Positions 44,343-52,004 of a DNA stretch of 64,000 nt are shown piece by piece. The translations under genes and the position numbers were made by a program. This DNA is from ZC4RG30 sp035556135. GTDB taxonomy: Bacteria > Pseudomonadota > Gammaproteobacteria > Steroidobacterales > Steroidobacteraceae. Location of the stretch: the NCBI GenBank assembly GCA_035556135.1, contig DATMFO010000003.1:1364001-1428000 (forward strand). The letters are read 5' to 3'. The notes beneath the pieces are model-generated. The model was not told the origin of the DNA. It was given only the letters and a program-made list of their open reading frames with translations, and ran no database searches. Each line of letters opens with the position of its first letter. Position 1 is the stretch's first letter.

Positions 44343-46084
44343 CAGTCGACCACCAGCCCGGGGCACATCAGGGCCGGCACGCCGGCCACGGCTTTCGGCA
44401 GGCCCGTGATGCGCGCGTCGCTACCAGCACCGAGCACCTCAGTGAGGACATCCTTCGACAGTGCGACCCAGCCGCCCTGCGTGCTGAAACTCACAATGAA
44501 CTCCCCCTCGTTGCGATCCGCGAGCAACCTGGACTCTTCGCCGGGCCGCGCCCTGCCCTCTGCCACCCACTGCGGATCGGAGGACAGCAGGAACCTCGCA
44601 TCCACCTCCGGCACGCCGGGCGTGCCCGGTGCGGGCCGGCCTTCATCCGCACTCACGTGGAGGCGCCCTGTTGGCACGGCCGCCGGACCGGAGGAATGCA
44701 CGCGAACATCGAAGGCGCGCGTCATGCGCGTAAAAATCCCTTCGGCGAATGCCTGCGGATATTCGTACTGCCTCAGCACCTCGGCGCTGATATGCGGCAG
44801 GCGCCGCCAGCCGCTCACCCAGGCCAGCTTTTCCGCGCTCGCCTCGCCATCGGTGAACACATCCTCCAGCGAGTAGCGTCGCTCGGCTTCAGGCTGCAGT
44901 GCCTTCATGGTCATGTGTTCGAGCAGGTTCGAGGAGAAGCCGAACATCACCCCGTAGGGCGAGTAGGTGCCGGGAACGGGCCTGAACCGGGGGAGGTCTT
45001 CAGCCAGCGGCCGCACCACGCGGTGCAGTTCCGACACGTACCTGTCCACCAGTCTGGCATGGCGTTGCCCCATCGGCGTGTATGTCGCGTTGCCTTCCGG
45101 ATCCGTCGTCACGAACAGGTGCTCGATCATGCTGTACGCGCGCAGCAGATCCGGATGGTTCAGGAACAGCTCGGGATCGGGTGAAATGGCCTGGCAGATG
45201 GCGCCTGCAAGCTGCAATCGCCGTGCATCCTCTCCGCCCTCGATGGCGCGCCCATAGGCGGCAAGCAGCGGCGCCAGCGCCTGGATGGTCATCGCGCAGT
45301 CCAGCGCATTGGAACGACGCGTGTCGAGCAGCAGCGCCGCGTCATCGAGCGCCCTGCCCTGCATGTTGAAGTACCGCAACTGGGAGCGCAGGTGACCGCC
45401 AGCCATCACCACCGTGGCGCGGTGGATCTCGATTCTTTCATCTTCATCAAGCGAACGAGCCAGTTTCTGCGCCACGCGGAAGTACGCGCCCAGGTCGTCA
45501 GTCGTTGGACTCTGCGCCACGGGAATGAGCCAGCGCGTATCGCGCACCAGCACCGGCTGGTCCGCCGGCGAGCTGCGCCACAGCTGGTCGAGCAGGGCCT
45601 GCAATCCACCGAGCCGCGCGGATGCTACATCTCCGCCTTCATCAAAAGCCCGCATGCCCAGCAAGGTTACGCAGCGGACCAGGTACAGGTTGAACAGCGT
45701 CTGCGCAAAGCGCACGCGCCCACTGCGCCCCGGCCAGCGTGTGCTGCGCCAGAGGGTGAAGGCGCGGACCATCATGTCCGCCGGGTCGAACATCTCGTTC
45801 GGAATGCCAGGCATCTCGCGCGGCCTGAACCCTTCGGCCCAGTGGGCCTCCTGCAGTTTGCCGCGCAGCGCCGACTGCTGGCGCGTGGGCCGGGCGGTAG
45901 AGAAGAAGCAATCCTCGAACTCCCGATGCATGAGCGGGCGGTCCTGCAGCAGCCGGGGTGGCGCCTGCTGTGCGTTCAGCAGTCCCTGCAGGCATTCCAC
46001 GATCGCGGCCCGGTGGGTGATGAAATGCTGCAGCAGTTCGACATGCGCCTGGAAAGGCAGCGGGGCTGGACGTTCGGTGCTCAC
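44342..46084 (-). CDS. Unrecognised 580-residue cytoplasmic protein
   Basis: I do not recognise a family. The product is mostly helical with no signal or membrane segment. Notable stretches are EIHRATVVMAGGHLRSQLRY, RRSNALDCAMTIQALAPLL, the central YSPYGVMFGFSSNLLEHMTM and a C-terminal beta-rich part (EGEFIVSFSTQGGWVALSKDVL) that could bind a ligand. The gene is translationally coupled to the DUF3228 gene and divergent from the glycosylase-like gene. The start is set at a GTG; upstream codons would run into the divergent gene and the ribosome-binding site is weak. Confidence 0.65.
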   Translation of the reverse strand: MSTERPAPLPFQAHVELLQHFITHRAAIVECLQGLLNAQQAPPRLLQDRPLMHREFEDCFFSTARPTRQQSALRGKLQEAHWAEGFRPREMPGIPNEMFDPADMMVRAFTLWRSTRWPGRSGRVRFAQTLFNLYLVRCVTLLGMRAFDEGGDVASARLGGLQALLDQLWRSSPADQPVLVRDTRWLIPVAQSPTTDDLGAYFRVAQKLARSLDEDERIEIHRATVVMAGGHLRSQLRYFNMQGRALDDAALLLDTRRSNALDCAMTIQALAPLLAAYGRAIEGGEDARRLQLAGAICQAISPDPELFLNHPDLLRAYSMIEHLFVTTDPEGNATYTPMGQRHARLVDRYVSELHRVVRPLAEDLPRFRPVPGTYSPYGVMFGFSSNLLEHMTMKALQPEAERRYSLEDVFTDGEASAEKLAWVSGWRRLPHISAEVLRQYEYPQAFAEGIFTRMTRAFDVRVHSSGPAAVPTGRLHVSADEGRPAPGTPGVPEVDARFLLSSDPQWVAEGRARPGEESRLLADRNEGEFIVSFSTQGGWVALSKDVLTEVLGAGSDARITGLPKAVAGVPALMCPGLVVD

Positions 46085-46145
46085 GGCGCCGCGAGCATAC
46101 CAAGCGGCATGACGGCGCGCCGCCGACGCTGTAGATTGCCGCCCC

Positions 46146-46793
46146 GTGCGCAACCCTGCCCGCCTCGAAGTGTTCTACGAACGCCTGCTCATCCCGACCA
46201 GCGGCACAGTCTTCAATCCCTGGCTCGACGTTGATCCGGGCACGGACGCACTGCCCGATGCCGCCGCTGCGCGCCTGCTGCGACTGCGCGCATTCTTTGC
46301 CGTGCGGCCGCGCTGGCTGCTGCTGGGCGAAGCTGCGGGCTACCAGGGAGCGCATGTCAGCGGCATTGCCTTCACCAGCGAGCGTCTGCTGCTGGCCGGC
46401 GCGATTCCGCGCGTGGACATCGGCGGCCGGCGCCTCTCGACGCGGGCGCGTCCCTGGAGCGAACCTTCCGCCACTACCGTCTGGGGCACCTTGCACACGC
46501 TGGGCCGGGCTGCCGACACCCTGCTGTGGAATGCCTATCCCTGGCACCCGCATCGGCCTGGCATGCCCCAGTCCAATCGCACTCCCACGCCGCTCGAGCG
46601 TCGGTCGGGGGTGCCTGTGCTGGAGGCCCTTCTGGCTGCGTTTCCAGCGGTGCGCTGCTTCGCGGTGGGACGCAACGCCGAAGCCTCCCTCGCGGAAGTA
46701 GGCGTGCGGGCCACCCCGCTGCGCCATCCCTCGATGGGGGGCGCCACGGCGTTTCGGGAGGGGCTCCGGCGCGCGCTTGCGGAAGAAGCCTGA
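46146..46793 (+). CDS. Uracil-DNA glycosylase superfamily protein
   Basis: The 215-residue protein shows the fold's motifs in order: LLLGEAAGYQGAHVSGIAF (water-activating/uracil-pocket loop), WNAYPWHPH, and RHPSMGG in place of the HPSP-type loop. Relatives remove uracil or damaged bases, but several branches have unknown specificity, and the absence of a canonical family 4/5 motif with cysteines makes an iron-sulphur type unlikely. The start is a GTG, 61 bases from the divergent gene. Confidence 0.7.
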   Translation: MRNPARLEVFYERLLIPTSGTVFNPWLDVDPGTDALPDAAAARLLRLRAFFAVRPRWLLLGEAAGYQGAHVSGIAFTSERLLLAGAIPRVDIGGRRLSTRARPWSEPSATTVWGTLHTLGRAADTLLWNAYPWHPHRPGMPQSNRTPTPLERRSGVPVLEALLAAFPAVRCFAVGRNAEASLAEVGVRATPLRHPSMGGATAFREGLRRALAEEA

Positions 46794-46857
46794 CGGGCGA
46801 CCGGGCGGACGCGCCGCAATACAATCCGCATCTCCACGCCATCCCGGGAGCTGCCGC

Positions 46858-47277
46858 ATGAAATACCTGCATACGATGGTCCGAGTGACCAATCTCGACG
46901 ATTCGCTCCGCTTCTACCGCGACGCCCTTGGTCTGGAGGTACTGCGCAAGCACGAGAACCAGCAGGGCCGGTTCACGCTGGTGTTCCTGGCCGCTTCCGG
47001 GCAGCACGAGGCGCAGGTCGAACTCACGTACAACTGGGATCCGGAAACCTACACCGGCGGCCGCAATTTCGGACACCTGGCGTACGAAGTGGATGACATC
47101 TACGCCACCTGCGAGCGCCTGCAGAAGCACGGTGTGCAGATCCTGCGTCCGCCGCGCGATGGCAGGATGGCCTTCGTGCGTTCGCCGGACCAGATCTCGA
47201 TCGAGCTGCTGCAGAAGGGTGAGTCCCTGGCGCCCAGGGAACCCTGGGCGCAGATGCAGAACGTGGGGAGCTGGTAG
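46858..47277 (+). CDS. gloA: Lactoylglutathione lyase (glyoxalase I)
   Basis: The 139-residue protein matches bacterial GloA: HTMVRVTNLDDSLRFYRDALGLEVLRK, VELTYNWDPETYTGGRNFGHLAYEVDDIY and RSPDQISIELLQK. The metal ligands His5, Glu55 and the later His/Glu pair fall in these motifs. It detoxifies methylglyoxal as the glutathione hemithioacetal. A TACAAT -10-like hexamer lies about 33 bases upstream, without a convincing -35. Confidence 0.92.
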   Translation: MKYLHTMVRVTNLDDSLRFYRDALGLEVLRKHENQQGRFTLVFLAASGQHEAQVELTYNWDPETYTGGRNFGHLAYEVDDIYATCERLQKHGVQILRPPRDGRMAFVRSPDQISIELLQKGESLAPREPWAQMQNVGSW

Positions 47278-47405
47278 GCGGGTTTCCTCCCGCGGCGGAA
47301 GTCCAGGCTGCCGATCCGGCCACGCGGCAACGGGCATAGAATCGGTCCCGGGGGCTGGATGCCAGCCAGAAATGCGATCGCCCGGACCAAAACCAAGGAG
47401 CCGCC

Positions 47406-48485
47406 ATGTCTGTCGAGAAGCCCGCGAGAGTTGGCACCGCCATTGCCGCCGTTGCCGCCACCCTGGCGCTGGGAGCCTGCAGCAAGTCTCCGCAGCCCGC
47501 CGCTGACGCTGTCACCAAGGCGGCCTGCAATCGCCAGTGCCTGGTCGCTGCAACCGACCAGTACGTTGCCGCGCTCGTGGCGCATGACCCTTCCCGCGCA
47601 CCGCTGGCAGAAAACATCGTGATCGTGGAGAACGTCACGAAGATGCAGCCCGGCGAAGGCCTGTGGAAGAACATCGTGAAGGGACCCGACACTTTCGCCA
47701 TCCACGTGCCCGACGAGATCAACCAGACGGCAGGCTTGCTGGCCATGGTGACGCAATTGGCTCCGCCGGCAGCGCCACAGAACGCCTCTCCCGAACAACG
47801 GGCGGAACTTGCCAAGGGCCCACCGGTGGAGCAGCCCGCGATCATCGCTGTCCGCCTGAAGTTCAATTCGGCGGGGAAGATCGAGGAAGCCGAACACCTG
47901 ATCTCCGGCGTGCGCGAAGCAATGCTGGCCAACCTGCAGACCCCCCGGCCGGGCATCTTCACGGAAATTCCCGAAGCCAGCCGCATGTCGCATGACGAGC
48001 TGGTCCGGATCGGCAAGTCCTATTACGACGCGCTCGACGACAACAATGGTGAGCTGACACCTTTCGCGCCGGACTGCGAGCGGCATGAGAACGGCATGAT
48101 CACGGCTGGCGGGCAGCCCTCGAATGCACCTGTCATTCCCGGCACGACCGCCACGCCGCAGGTGTCCAGGGACTGCCGCGAGCAGCTCAACAGCAATACC
48201 TTCCAGTACATAGACCGCATCGAGAACCGGCGGGTGTTCGCGGCCGATCCGCAGACGGGCCTGGTGATGGGGCTCTCGCACTTCCGCCACCCGATGGACA
48301 ACCTGCCCTACAAGGTAAAGGCCATCGACGGCTCCACCATCGAGCGCAACAAGGACAACCTCTCGTTTGCGCCCTTCGACCTGCCAGCGGCGCATATCTT
48401 CAAGATCGGCGCCGACGGCCTGATGCACGAGATCGAGGCGATGGGTTTCACCGCGCCATACAACTCACCCACCGGCTGGGAGTGA
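47406..48485 (+). CDS. Lipoprotein of unknown function, DUF8021-like
   Basis: The 359-residue product has a lipoprotein signal (TLALGACSKS). A domain starting CNRQCLVAATDQYVAALVAHDPSRAPLAENI, then GEGLWKNIVKGPDTFAIHVPD, follows; it resembles the SnoaL-like DUF8021 pattern, and I am only moderately sure. The mature part has four further cysteines (CNRQC, DCERH, DCREQ) that could form disulphides. An AGGAG box lies 6 bases before the ATG. Its 3' end faces the DUF805 gene across a strong hairpin. Confidence 0.65.
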   Translation: MSVEKPARVGTAIAAVAATLALGACSKSPQPAADAVTKAACNRQCLVAATDQYVAALVAHDPSRAPLAENIVIVENVTKMQPGEGLWKNIVKGPDTFAIHVPDEINQTAGLLAMVTQLAPPAAPQNASPEQRAELAKGPPVEQPAIIAVRLKFNSAGKIEEAEHLISGVREAMLANLQTPRPGIFTEIPEASRMSHDELVRIGKSYYDALDDNNGELTPFAPDCERHENGMITAGGQPSNAPVIPGTTATPQVSRDCREQLNSNTFQYIDRIENRRVFAADPQTGLVMGLSHFRHPMDNLPYKVKAIDGSTIERNKDNLSFAPFDLPAAHIFKIGADGLMHEIEAMGFTAPYNSPTGWE

Positions 48486-48491
48486 GGTCCT

Positions 48492-48520
48492 GGCCGCGCG
48501 GGCAGCCAGCCCGCGCGGCC
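48492..48520. terminator. Perfect 12-base hairpin between convergent genes
   Basis: GGCCGCGCGGGC and GCCCGCGCGGCC pair perfectly around a 5-base loop, between the stops of the DUF8021-like and DUF805 genes. There is no T-tract on either side, so it may not be an intrinsic terminator in the strict sense. It could still stop or protect transcripts from both directions. Confidence 0.55.
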
Positions 48521-48544
48521 AAATGCGCCTACAAATGCGCCTAC
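48521..48544. repeat. Tandem duplication of a 12-base unit overlapping a stop codon
   Basis: AAATGCGCCTAC occurs twice in direct succession, immediately after the hairpin. The second copy contains the stop codon of the leftward DUF805 gene. It looks like a recent local duplication. Confidence 0.7.
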
Positions 48545-49047
48545 TGGAGCCCCTGCGCCCTCTGCACGTAGTCGCTGTAGGCGGGAATCACGATCGCCGC
48601 CACGATCCCGACGACAAACAGCAGCGGCATCAGTATCCCCAGCACCTTGACGAGGGTGGTGTTCGGTGGCGGCGGATGCCCGAAGCGGTTCTCACCCTCC
48701 GTGCCCCGCTTGAACAACCAGATCAGTCCGACAAGCGGAATCAGCATCAGCAGCACCATCCATCCGCTCCAGTCCATGTCATGACTGCGCTTGATGGCCT
48801 GGATGATCGAGAACACCAACAGCACCAGGTAGGCAGGAATGGCAATGAGGGGAACGAACTGGGGAAGTAGCGCGCCCGCGATTCCCGCTACCACGCCCAG
48901 CAACATCTGGAAGCCGAATACATACGCCAGGTAGCGCAACCTGCCGATGCGTCCGGTGGCCGACCAGAATCGAATCTCCTGGAATTCCTGTGCAGCCGCG
49001 ATATCACGCACTTCAGCCTGCGGTGCCGCGTATGGGTTGGTAGCCAT
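48541..49047 (-). CDS. DUF805 membrane protein with a pilin-like C-terminal tail
   Basis: The 168-residue protein has the DUF805 pattern: FWSATGRIGRLRYLAYVFGF, AIKRSHDMDWSGW, LIPLVGLIWLFKRGTEGENRFG, with three hydrophobic segments. A fourth segment at the C-terminus, GIVAAIVIPAYSDYVQRAQ, closely resembles the start of mature type IV pilins, including the IPAYxDYxxRAQ stretch. A good AAGGGAGAG box precedes the ATG. The function of DUF805 is unknown; the tail may be a membrane anchor of independent origin. Confidence 0.8.
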   Translation of the reverse strand: MATNPYAAPQAEVRDIAAAQEFQEIRFWSATGRIGRLRYLAYVFGFQMLLGVVAGIAGALLPQFVPLIAIPAYLVLLVFSIIQAIKRSHDMDWSGWMVLLMLIPLVGLIWLFKRGTEGENRFGHPPPPNTTLVKVLGILMPLLFVVGIVAAIVIPAYSDYVQRAQGLQ

Positions 49048-49214
49048 GTCTCTCCCTTCTGGTTGTAGTTCTTCAATGAACCGGCAAGTCCGGGACGGTG
49101 CTGCGGCAGCATAGCCCTGCACTTGACCCTTGAGGAAGCAACGCTTGATGTGCATTTAACATTCCCCGGCCAGCGGCTAGTCTCGGTCATAACAAATGCT
49201 TTCTGGGGGCGACC

Positions 49215-50261
49215 ATGCGGATTTCCGGACACAAGACAATGCTGCAGTCGATGCTGCTCGTCGCCACGGGCCTTCTGATGCAGGGCTGCACCTCCATTCC
49301 CGCCACGCTGAAGAGTGATGGCGCGCCGCTGCCTCCCATCAAGGTCGCCGGTGCCCGCTGGATCGAGCTTTCCCCGGTTCTCGTGGCGGCCAACAGCCTG
49401 TATCCGCAGAAGCTTGAAGTGCCCTCGGGTGGCGTGGTCAGCATCACTTCCGGTGCGGCGGACCTGGCGACCAACGCCGAGACGCAGCTGCTGCGCGAAT
49501 CGGTCACCAACCCCGACCTGCGCATCATCATGACGGTGTCGGAAAGCTTCTATCGCCTGGTGGCAAGACGCTCCGCCGGCATCAGCAAGCTGTCGGACCT
49601 GAAGGGCAAGCGTGTGCTGCTGCCACGCCAGACTTCCGCGCACTACTACTTCGTCGCAATGCTGCGCAGCGCGGGGCTGGACGAGAGCGACGTCACATTC
49701 GTGAGCCAGCCGCCGCGAGCGCCAGCGCCGGGTGGTCAGGCAGCCCCCCGCGGCCAGGCAGCCGCTGGCGCCCCTCGCAGCCGCTTCGGCACCGCCGAGG
49801 CCCTGGCCCGCGGCGAGGCCGACGTGATCGCCACCTTCGAGCCCGAGCCCGAGGTGGCCATGCAGCTGCTGGGCAGCGACGGCATCGTGCTGCAGGACCG
49901 GAAGGTATACCGCGAGGCCTTCAACCTCAATGCCCGCGCGCAGGACCTGGCCGACCCGGAAAAGCGCCGCGCCATCGTGCGATTCGTGCGCGCCGTGGCC
50001 GATGCCAGCAAGCTGCTGAAGAAGAATCCGGACCCTTACCTGCCGCACATCTCCAGCGTGCTGGGCTTCACCGAGGAGCAGATCCGCTGGGGCTGGCCCG
50101 AGACCGAGTTCCCGGTGCACATCATCCCCGACATGCTGGACGTGCTGGAGGTGGAGGAACAGTGGCTGGCGAAGAGCGCCAACCGGCCCGCGCGCAGCCG
50201 CGCCGAGCTGGAGAAGTTCATCGACCGCAGCGTGGTCGAGGAAGCACTGAAGCTCCGATGA
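49215..50261 (+). CDS. Orphan ABC-type substrate-binding lipoprotein, SsuA/NMT1-like
   Basis: The 348-residue product has a lipoprotein signal (LLMQGCTSI) and a type II binding-protein fold: VVSITSGAADLATNAETQLL, SISKLSDLKGKRVLLPR-type hinge, AEALARGEADVIATFEPEPEVA. These resemble the sulphonate/nitrate/thiamine-precursor binding proteins. A Pro/Gly/Ala-rich insertion lies at about residues 170-195. No permease or ATPase gene is adjacent, so the partner is elsewhere or it works as a sensor. The ligand is unknown. Confidence 0.72.
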   Translation: MRISGHKTMLQSMLLVATGLLMQGCTSIPATLKSDGAPLPPIKVAGARWIELSPVLVAANSLYPQKLEVPSGGVVSITSGAADLATNAETQLLRESVTNPDLRIIMTVSESFYRLVARRSAGISKLSDLKGKRVLLPRQTSAHYYFVAMLRSAGLDESDVTFVSQPPRAPAPGGQAAPRGQAAAGAPRSRFGTAEALARGEADVIATFEPEPEVAMQLLGSDGIVLQDRKVYREAFNLNARAQDLADPEKRRAIVRFVRAVADASKLLKKNPDPYLPHISSVLGFTEEQIRWGWPETEFPVHIIPDMLDVLEVEEQWLAKSANRPARSRAELEKFIDRSVVEEALKLR

Positions 50262-50268
50262 GCAGCGC

Positions 50269-50298
50269 TTGCAGGTTTGATTCGACCGGTACTAGTAT
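50269..50298 (+). promoter_or_regulatory. Promoter of the leader peptide/acetyltransferase transcript
   Basis: TTGCAG (50269-50274) and TAGTAT (50293-50298) are 18 bases apart. Transcription would start about 7 bases after the -10, at or very near the A of the leader ATG at 50305. The leader may therefore be translated from a nearly leaderless message. Confidence 0.55.
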
Positions 50299-50304
50299 CA
50301 GTGC

Positions 50305-50364
50305 ATGAATTCCGTCGCGCTGATCACGGTAATGCAGCTGACCACCACGAGGTGGGCCGCCTGA
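50305..50364 (+). CDS. Leader peptide of an amino-acid attenuator
   Basis: The 19-codon frame reads MNSVALITVMQLTTTRWAA and ends in TGA. It holds three consecutive Thr codons (13-15), a further Thr, and Leu, Ile, Val and Met residues. This composition is typical of attenuator leaders of the threonine/branched-chain pathways. It sits directly after a promoter and before alternative hairpins and an intrinsic terminator. Ribosome stalling at the Thr codons would decide which hairpins form. The assignment rests on composition and context; no ribosome-binding site is seen, and the start may be leaderless. Confidence 0.65.
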   Translation: MNSVALITVMQLTTTRWAA

Positions 50365-50433
50365 CCGTGCGCGACAGTCAGGCAGTCCGTCACCGACGCG
50401 ACTGCCGACCGATGCAAGACCCCGGAAGGCAGT
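50359..50433 (+). promoter_or_regulatory. Attenuator with mutually exclusive hairpins
   Basis: Hairpin B pairs 50359-50365 (GCCTGAC) with 50377-50383 (GTCAGGC). Hairpin C pairs 50381-50387 (GGCAGTC) with 50400-50406 (GACTGCC). Pairing D joins 50401-50406 with 50428-50433 (GGCAGT) inside the terminator. B excludes C, C excludes D, and D competes with the terminator. The B arm overlaps the leader stop codon. A ribosome stalled on the Thr codons would leave B free, releasing D and antiterminating. A ribosome reaching the stop would block B, allow C and let the terminator form. Confidence 0.6.
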
Positions 50434-50450
50434 GGCCAACCGGGGTTTTT
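50420..50450 (+). terminator. Rho-independent terminator (attenuator) in front of the acetyltransferase
   Basis: CCCCGG (50420-50425) pairs with CCGGGG (50440-50445), with an inner GGC/GCC helix across an AA/AA internal loop. TTTTT (50446-50450) follows. It ends 4 bases before the acetyltransferase ATG. The GGGG of the 3' arm is also the only purine-rich tract near that start, so folding could hide the ribosome-binding site as well. Confidence 0.75.
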
Positions 50451-50454
50451 CATT

Positions 50455-50955
50455 ATGGACATCCAGGGATTCCACATCAGGAGCGCTGAACCTTCCGACT
50501 ACGCGGGGTTGCAGGTGTTGCATGCGCAACCCGGCGTGATCCACGGCACCCTGCAGGTCCCCTTCCCGTCGCAGGAGCTCTGGCGGCAGAGGTGCCTGGA
50601 GTGGAAGGACAACTGGCGCGTGCTTGTGGCCTGCGAAGAGCAGCAGATCATCGGTAGTGCGCTGCTGGTCGTCGGAGCCGGCAGTCCGCGCCGCCGCCAC
50701 GCAGGGGAAATCGGGCTCAGCGTCCACGACGCGTGGCAGCGCCGGGGGGTGGGCAGCGCCTTGATGCGCGAGCTGCTGGGCCTTGCGGATCGCTGGTTCA
50801 ACCTTTCGCGCATCGAGCTCACCGTGTACACGGACAACGTCGGCGCCATCGCCCTGTACGAGAAGTGCGGCTTCCGGCGGGAGGGCCGGCTGCAACGCTA
50901 TGCCTTCCGCGACGGGGAGTACGCCGACGTGTTTGCAATGGCGCGGCTGCGTTGA
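50455..50955 (+). CDS. GNAT-family N-acetyltransferase, YhhY/AaaT-like
   Basis: The 166-residue acetyltransferase shows the GNAT acetyl-CoA loop WQRRGVGSALMREL and the C-terminal LTVYTDNVGAIALYEKCGFRREGRLQRYAFRDGEYADVFAMARL. The latter, with HAQPGVIHGTLQVPFPS at the N-terminus, closely follows E. coli YhhY (AaaT), reported to acetylate free amino acids. It is expressed, if at all, through the attenuator directly upstream. The specific substrate is not visible from sequence. Confidence 0.82.
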   Translation: MDIQGFHIRSAEPSDYAGLQVLHAQPGVIHGTLQVPFPSQELWRQRCLEWKDNWRVLVACEEQQIIGSALLVVGAGSPRRRHAGEIGLSVHDAWQRRGVGSALMRELLGLADRWFNLSRIELTVYTDNVGAIALYEKCGFRREGRLQRYAFRDGEYADVFAMARLR

Positions 50956-51002
50956 GCTATCCTCGGCCTGGCGGAAACCACACCACCCAGCGCGAGACAA
51001 AG

Positions 51003-51725
51003 TTGCCAATTCCCAGCAAGCTACGCGGCCGCACGCATGCGGAACATCATCGCACCGACCGCATCGGACCCTTGCGCGCGGGCGTGCTGGGAGCCAATGA
51101 CGGCATCGTGTCGACAGCCAGCCTGATCGTGGGGGTGGCCTCCGCATCGGCCACCACCTCCACCATCCTCGTGGCCGGTCTTTCCGGCCTGGTGGCAGGC
51201 GCGATGTCGATGGCGGCCGGCGAATATGTCTCCGTGAGCTCGCAGTCGGATGCAGAACAGGCCGACCTTGCCCGCGAGCGCAAGGAACTGGCCGACCAGC
51301 CGGAGATGGAGCGCGAGGAACTGACGCGCATCTACATCAAGCGTGGCCTGGATCCCGCACTCGCGCGCCAGGTGGCCGAGCAGATGATGGCGAAGGACGC
51401 ACTGGGCGCGCACGCGCGCGATGAGCTGGGAATCATCGAAACCACTGCCGCCCGTCCGGTGCAGGCCGCCCTCACCTCCGCCGCGACCTTCGCCACTGGC
51501 GCAGCGCTGCCGCTGGCCATGGCGGTCATGCTGCCGGCTTCCTGGCTGCTTGCAGGCGTGTCACTCGCATCGCTGGGCTTCCTCGCCGCGCTCGGCGCCA
51601 TCGGCGCGAAGATGGGCGGCGCGCAGGTGGGCCGCGCGGCATTTCGCGTGACGTTCTGGGGTGCACTGGCCATGGCCATCACGGCCGGCATCGGGGCCCT
51701 GGTCGGCCCCGCAATCCCCCTTTAG
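51003..51725 (+). CDS. VIT1/CCC1-family metal transporter
   Basis: The 240-residue membrane protein has the VIT family pattern: HHRTDRIGPLRAGVLGANDGIVSTASLIVGVA-type start, GAMSMAAGEYVSVSSQSDAE, a cytoplasmic helical segment with the metal-binding Glu cluster (ARERKELADQPEMEREEL), and three C-terminal helices. Relatives move iron(II) or manganese out of the cytoplasm. The best start is a TTG at 51003; no in-frame ATG lies nearer. Its stop overlaps the convergent small gene by 4 bases. Confidence 0.85.
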   Translation: MPIPSKLRGRTHAEHHRTDRIGPLRAGVLGANDGIVSTASLIVGVASASATTSTILVAGLSGLVAGAMSMAAGEYVSVSSQSDAEQADLARERKELADQPEMEREELTRIYIKRGLDPALARQVAEQMMAKDALGAHARDELGIIETTAARPVQAALTSAATFATGAALPLAMAVMLPASWLLAGVSLASLGFLAALGAIGAKMGGAQVGRAAFRVTFWGALAMAITAGIGALVGPAIPL

Positions 51726-51919
51726 TCCCCCTGGATGCGTCGCAGCGCAGGCCGGTCGGACCAGGGATGACGTTCGCCGCTGTTGCGAACCGGCTCCATG
51801 AACTGGTAGCCGGTGTGCCGCCGCATGGCGGCCAGCACGGGACCGCTGTAGCGCGCGACGACCGGAATCCGCAGTGGCGGTTCGTTGAAGTCCGGCAGGG
51901 TCAGATGGTGTTTGGCCAT
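51722..51919 (-). CDS. Small hypothetical protein
   Basis: The 65-residue frame (MAKHHLTLPDFNEPPLRIPV, ending HPWSDRPALRRIQGD) has an AGGAG box 7 bases from its ATG, which supports translation. It is basic, soluble and without a recognised domain. It lies 85 bases downstream of the MFS gene on the same strand. Confidence 0.5.
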   Translation of the reverse strand: MAKHHLTLPDFNEPPLRIPVVARYSGPVLAAMRRHTGYQFMEPVRNSGERHPWSDRPALRRIQGD

Positions 51920-52004
51920 GGGCAGCTCCTGGTATCCTGAAAGCCACTCTCCCGCGCGACCTGCCGCCATCACATCAGGCAAAGACTGAACACACTGCGT
52001 GCGA

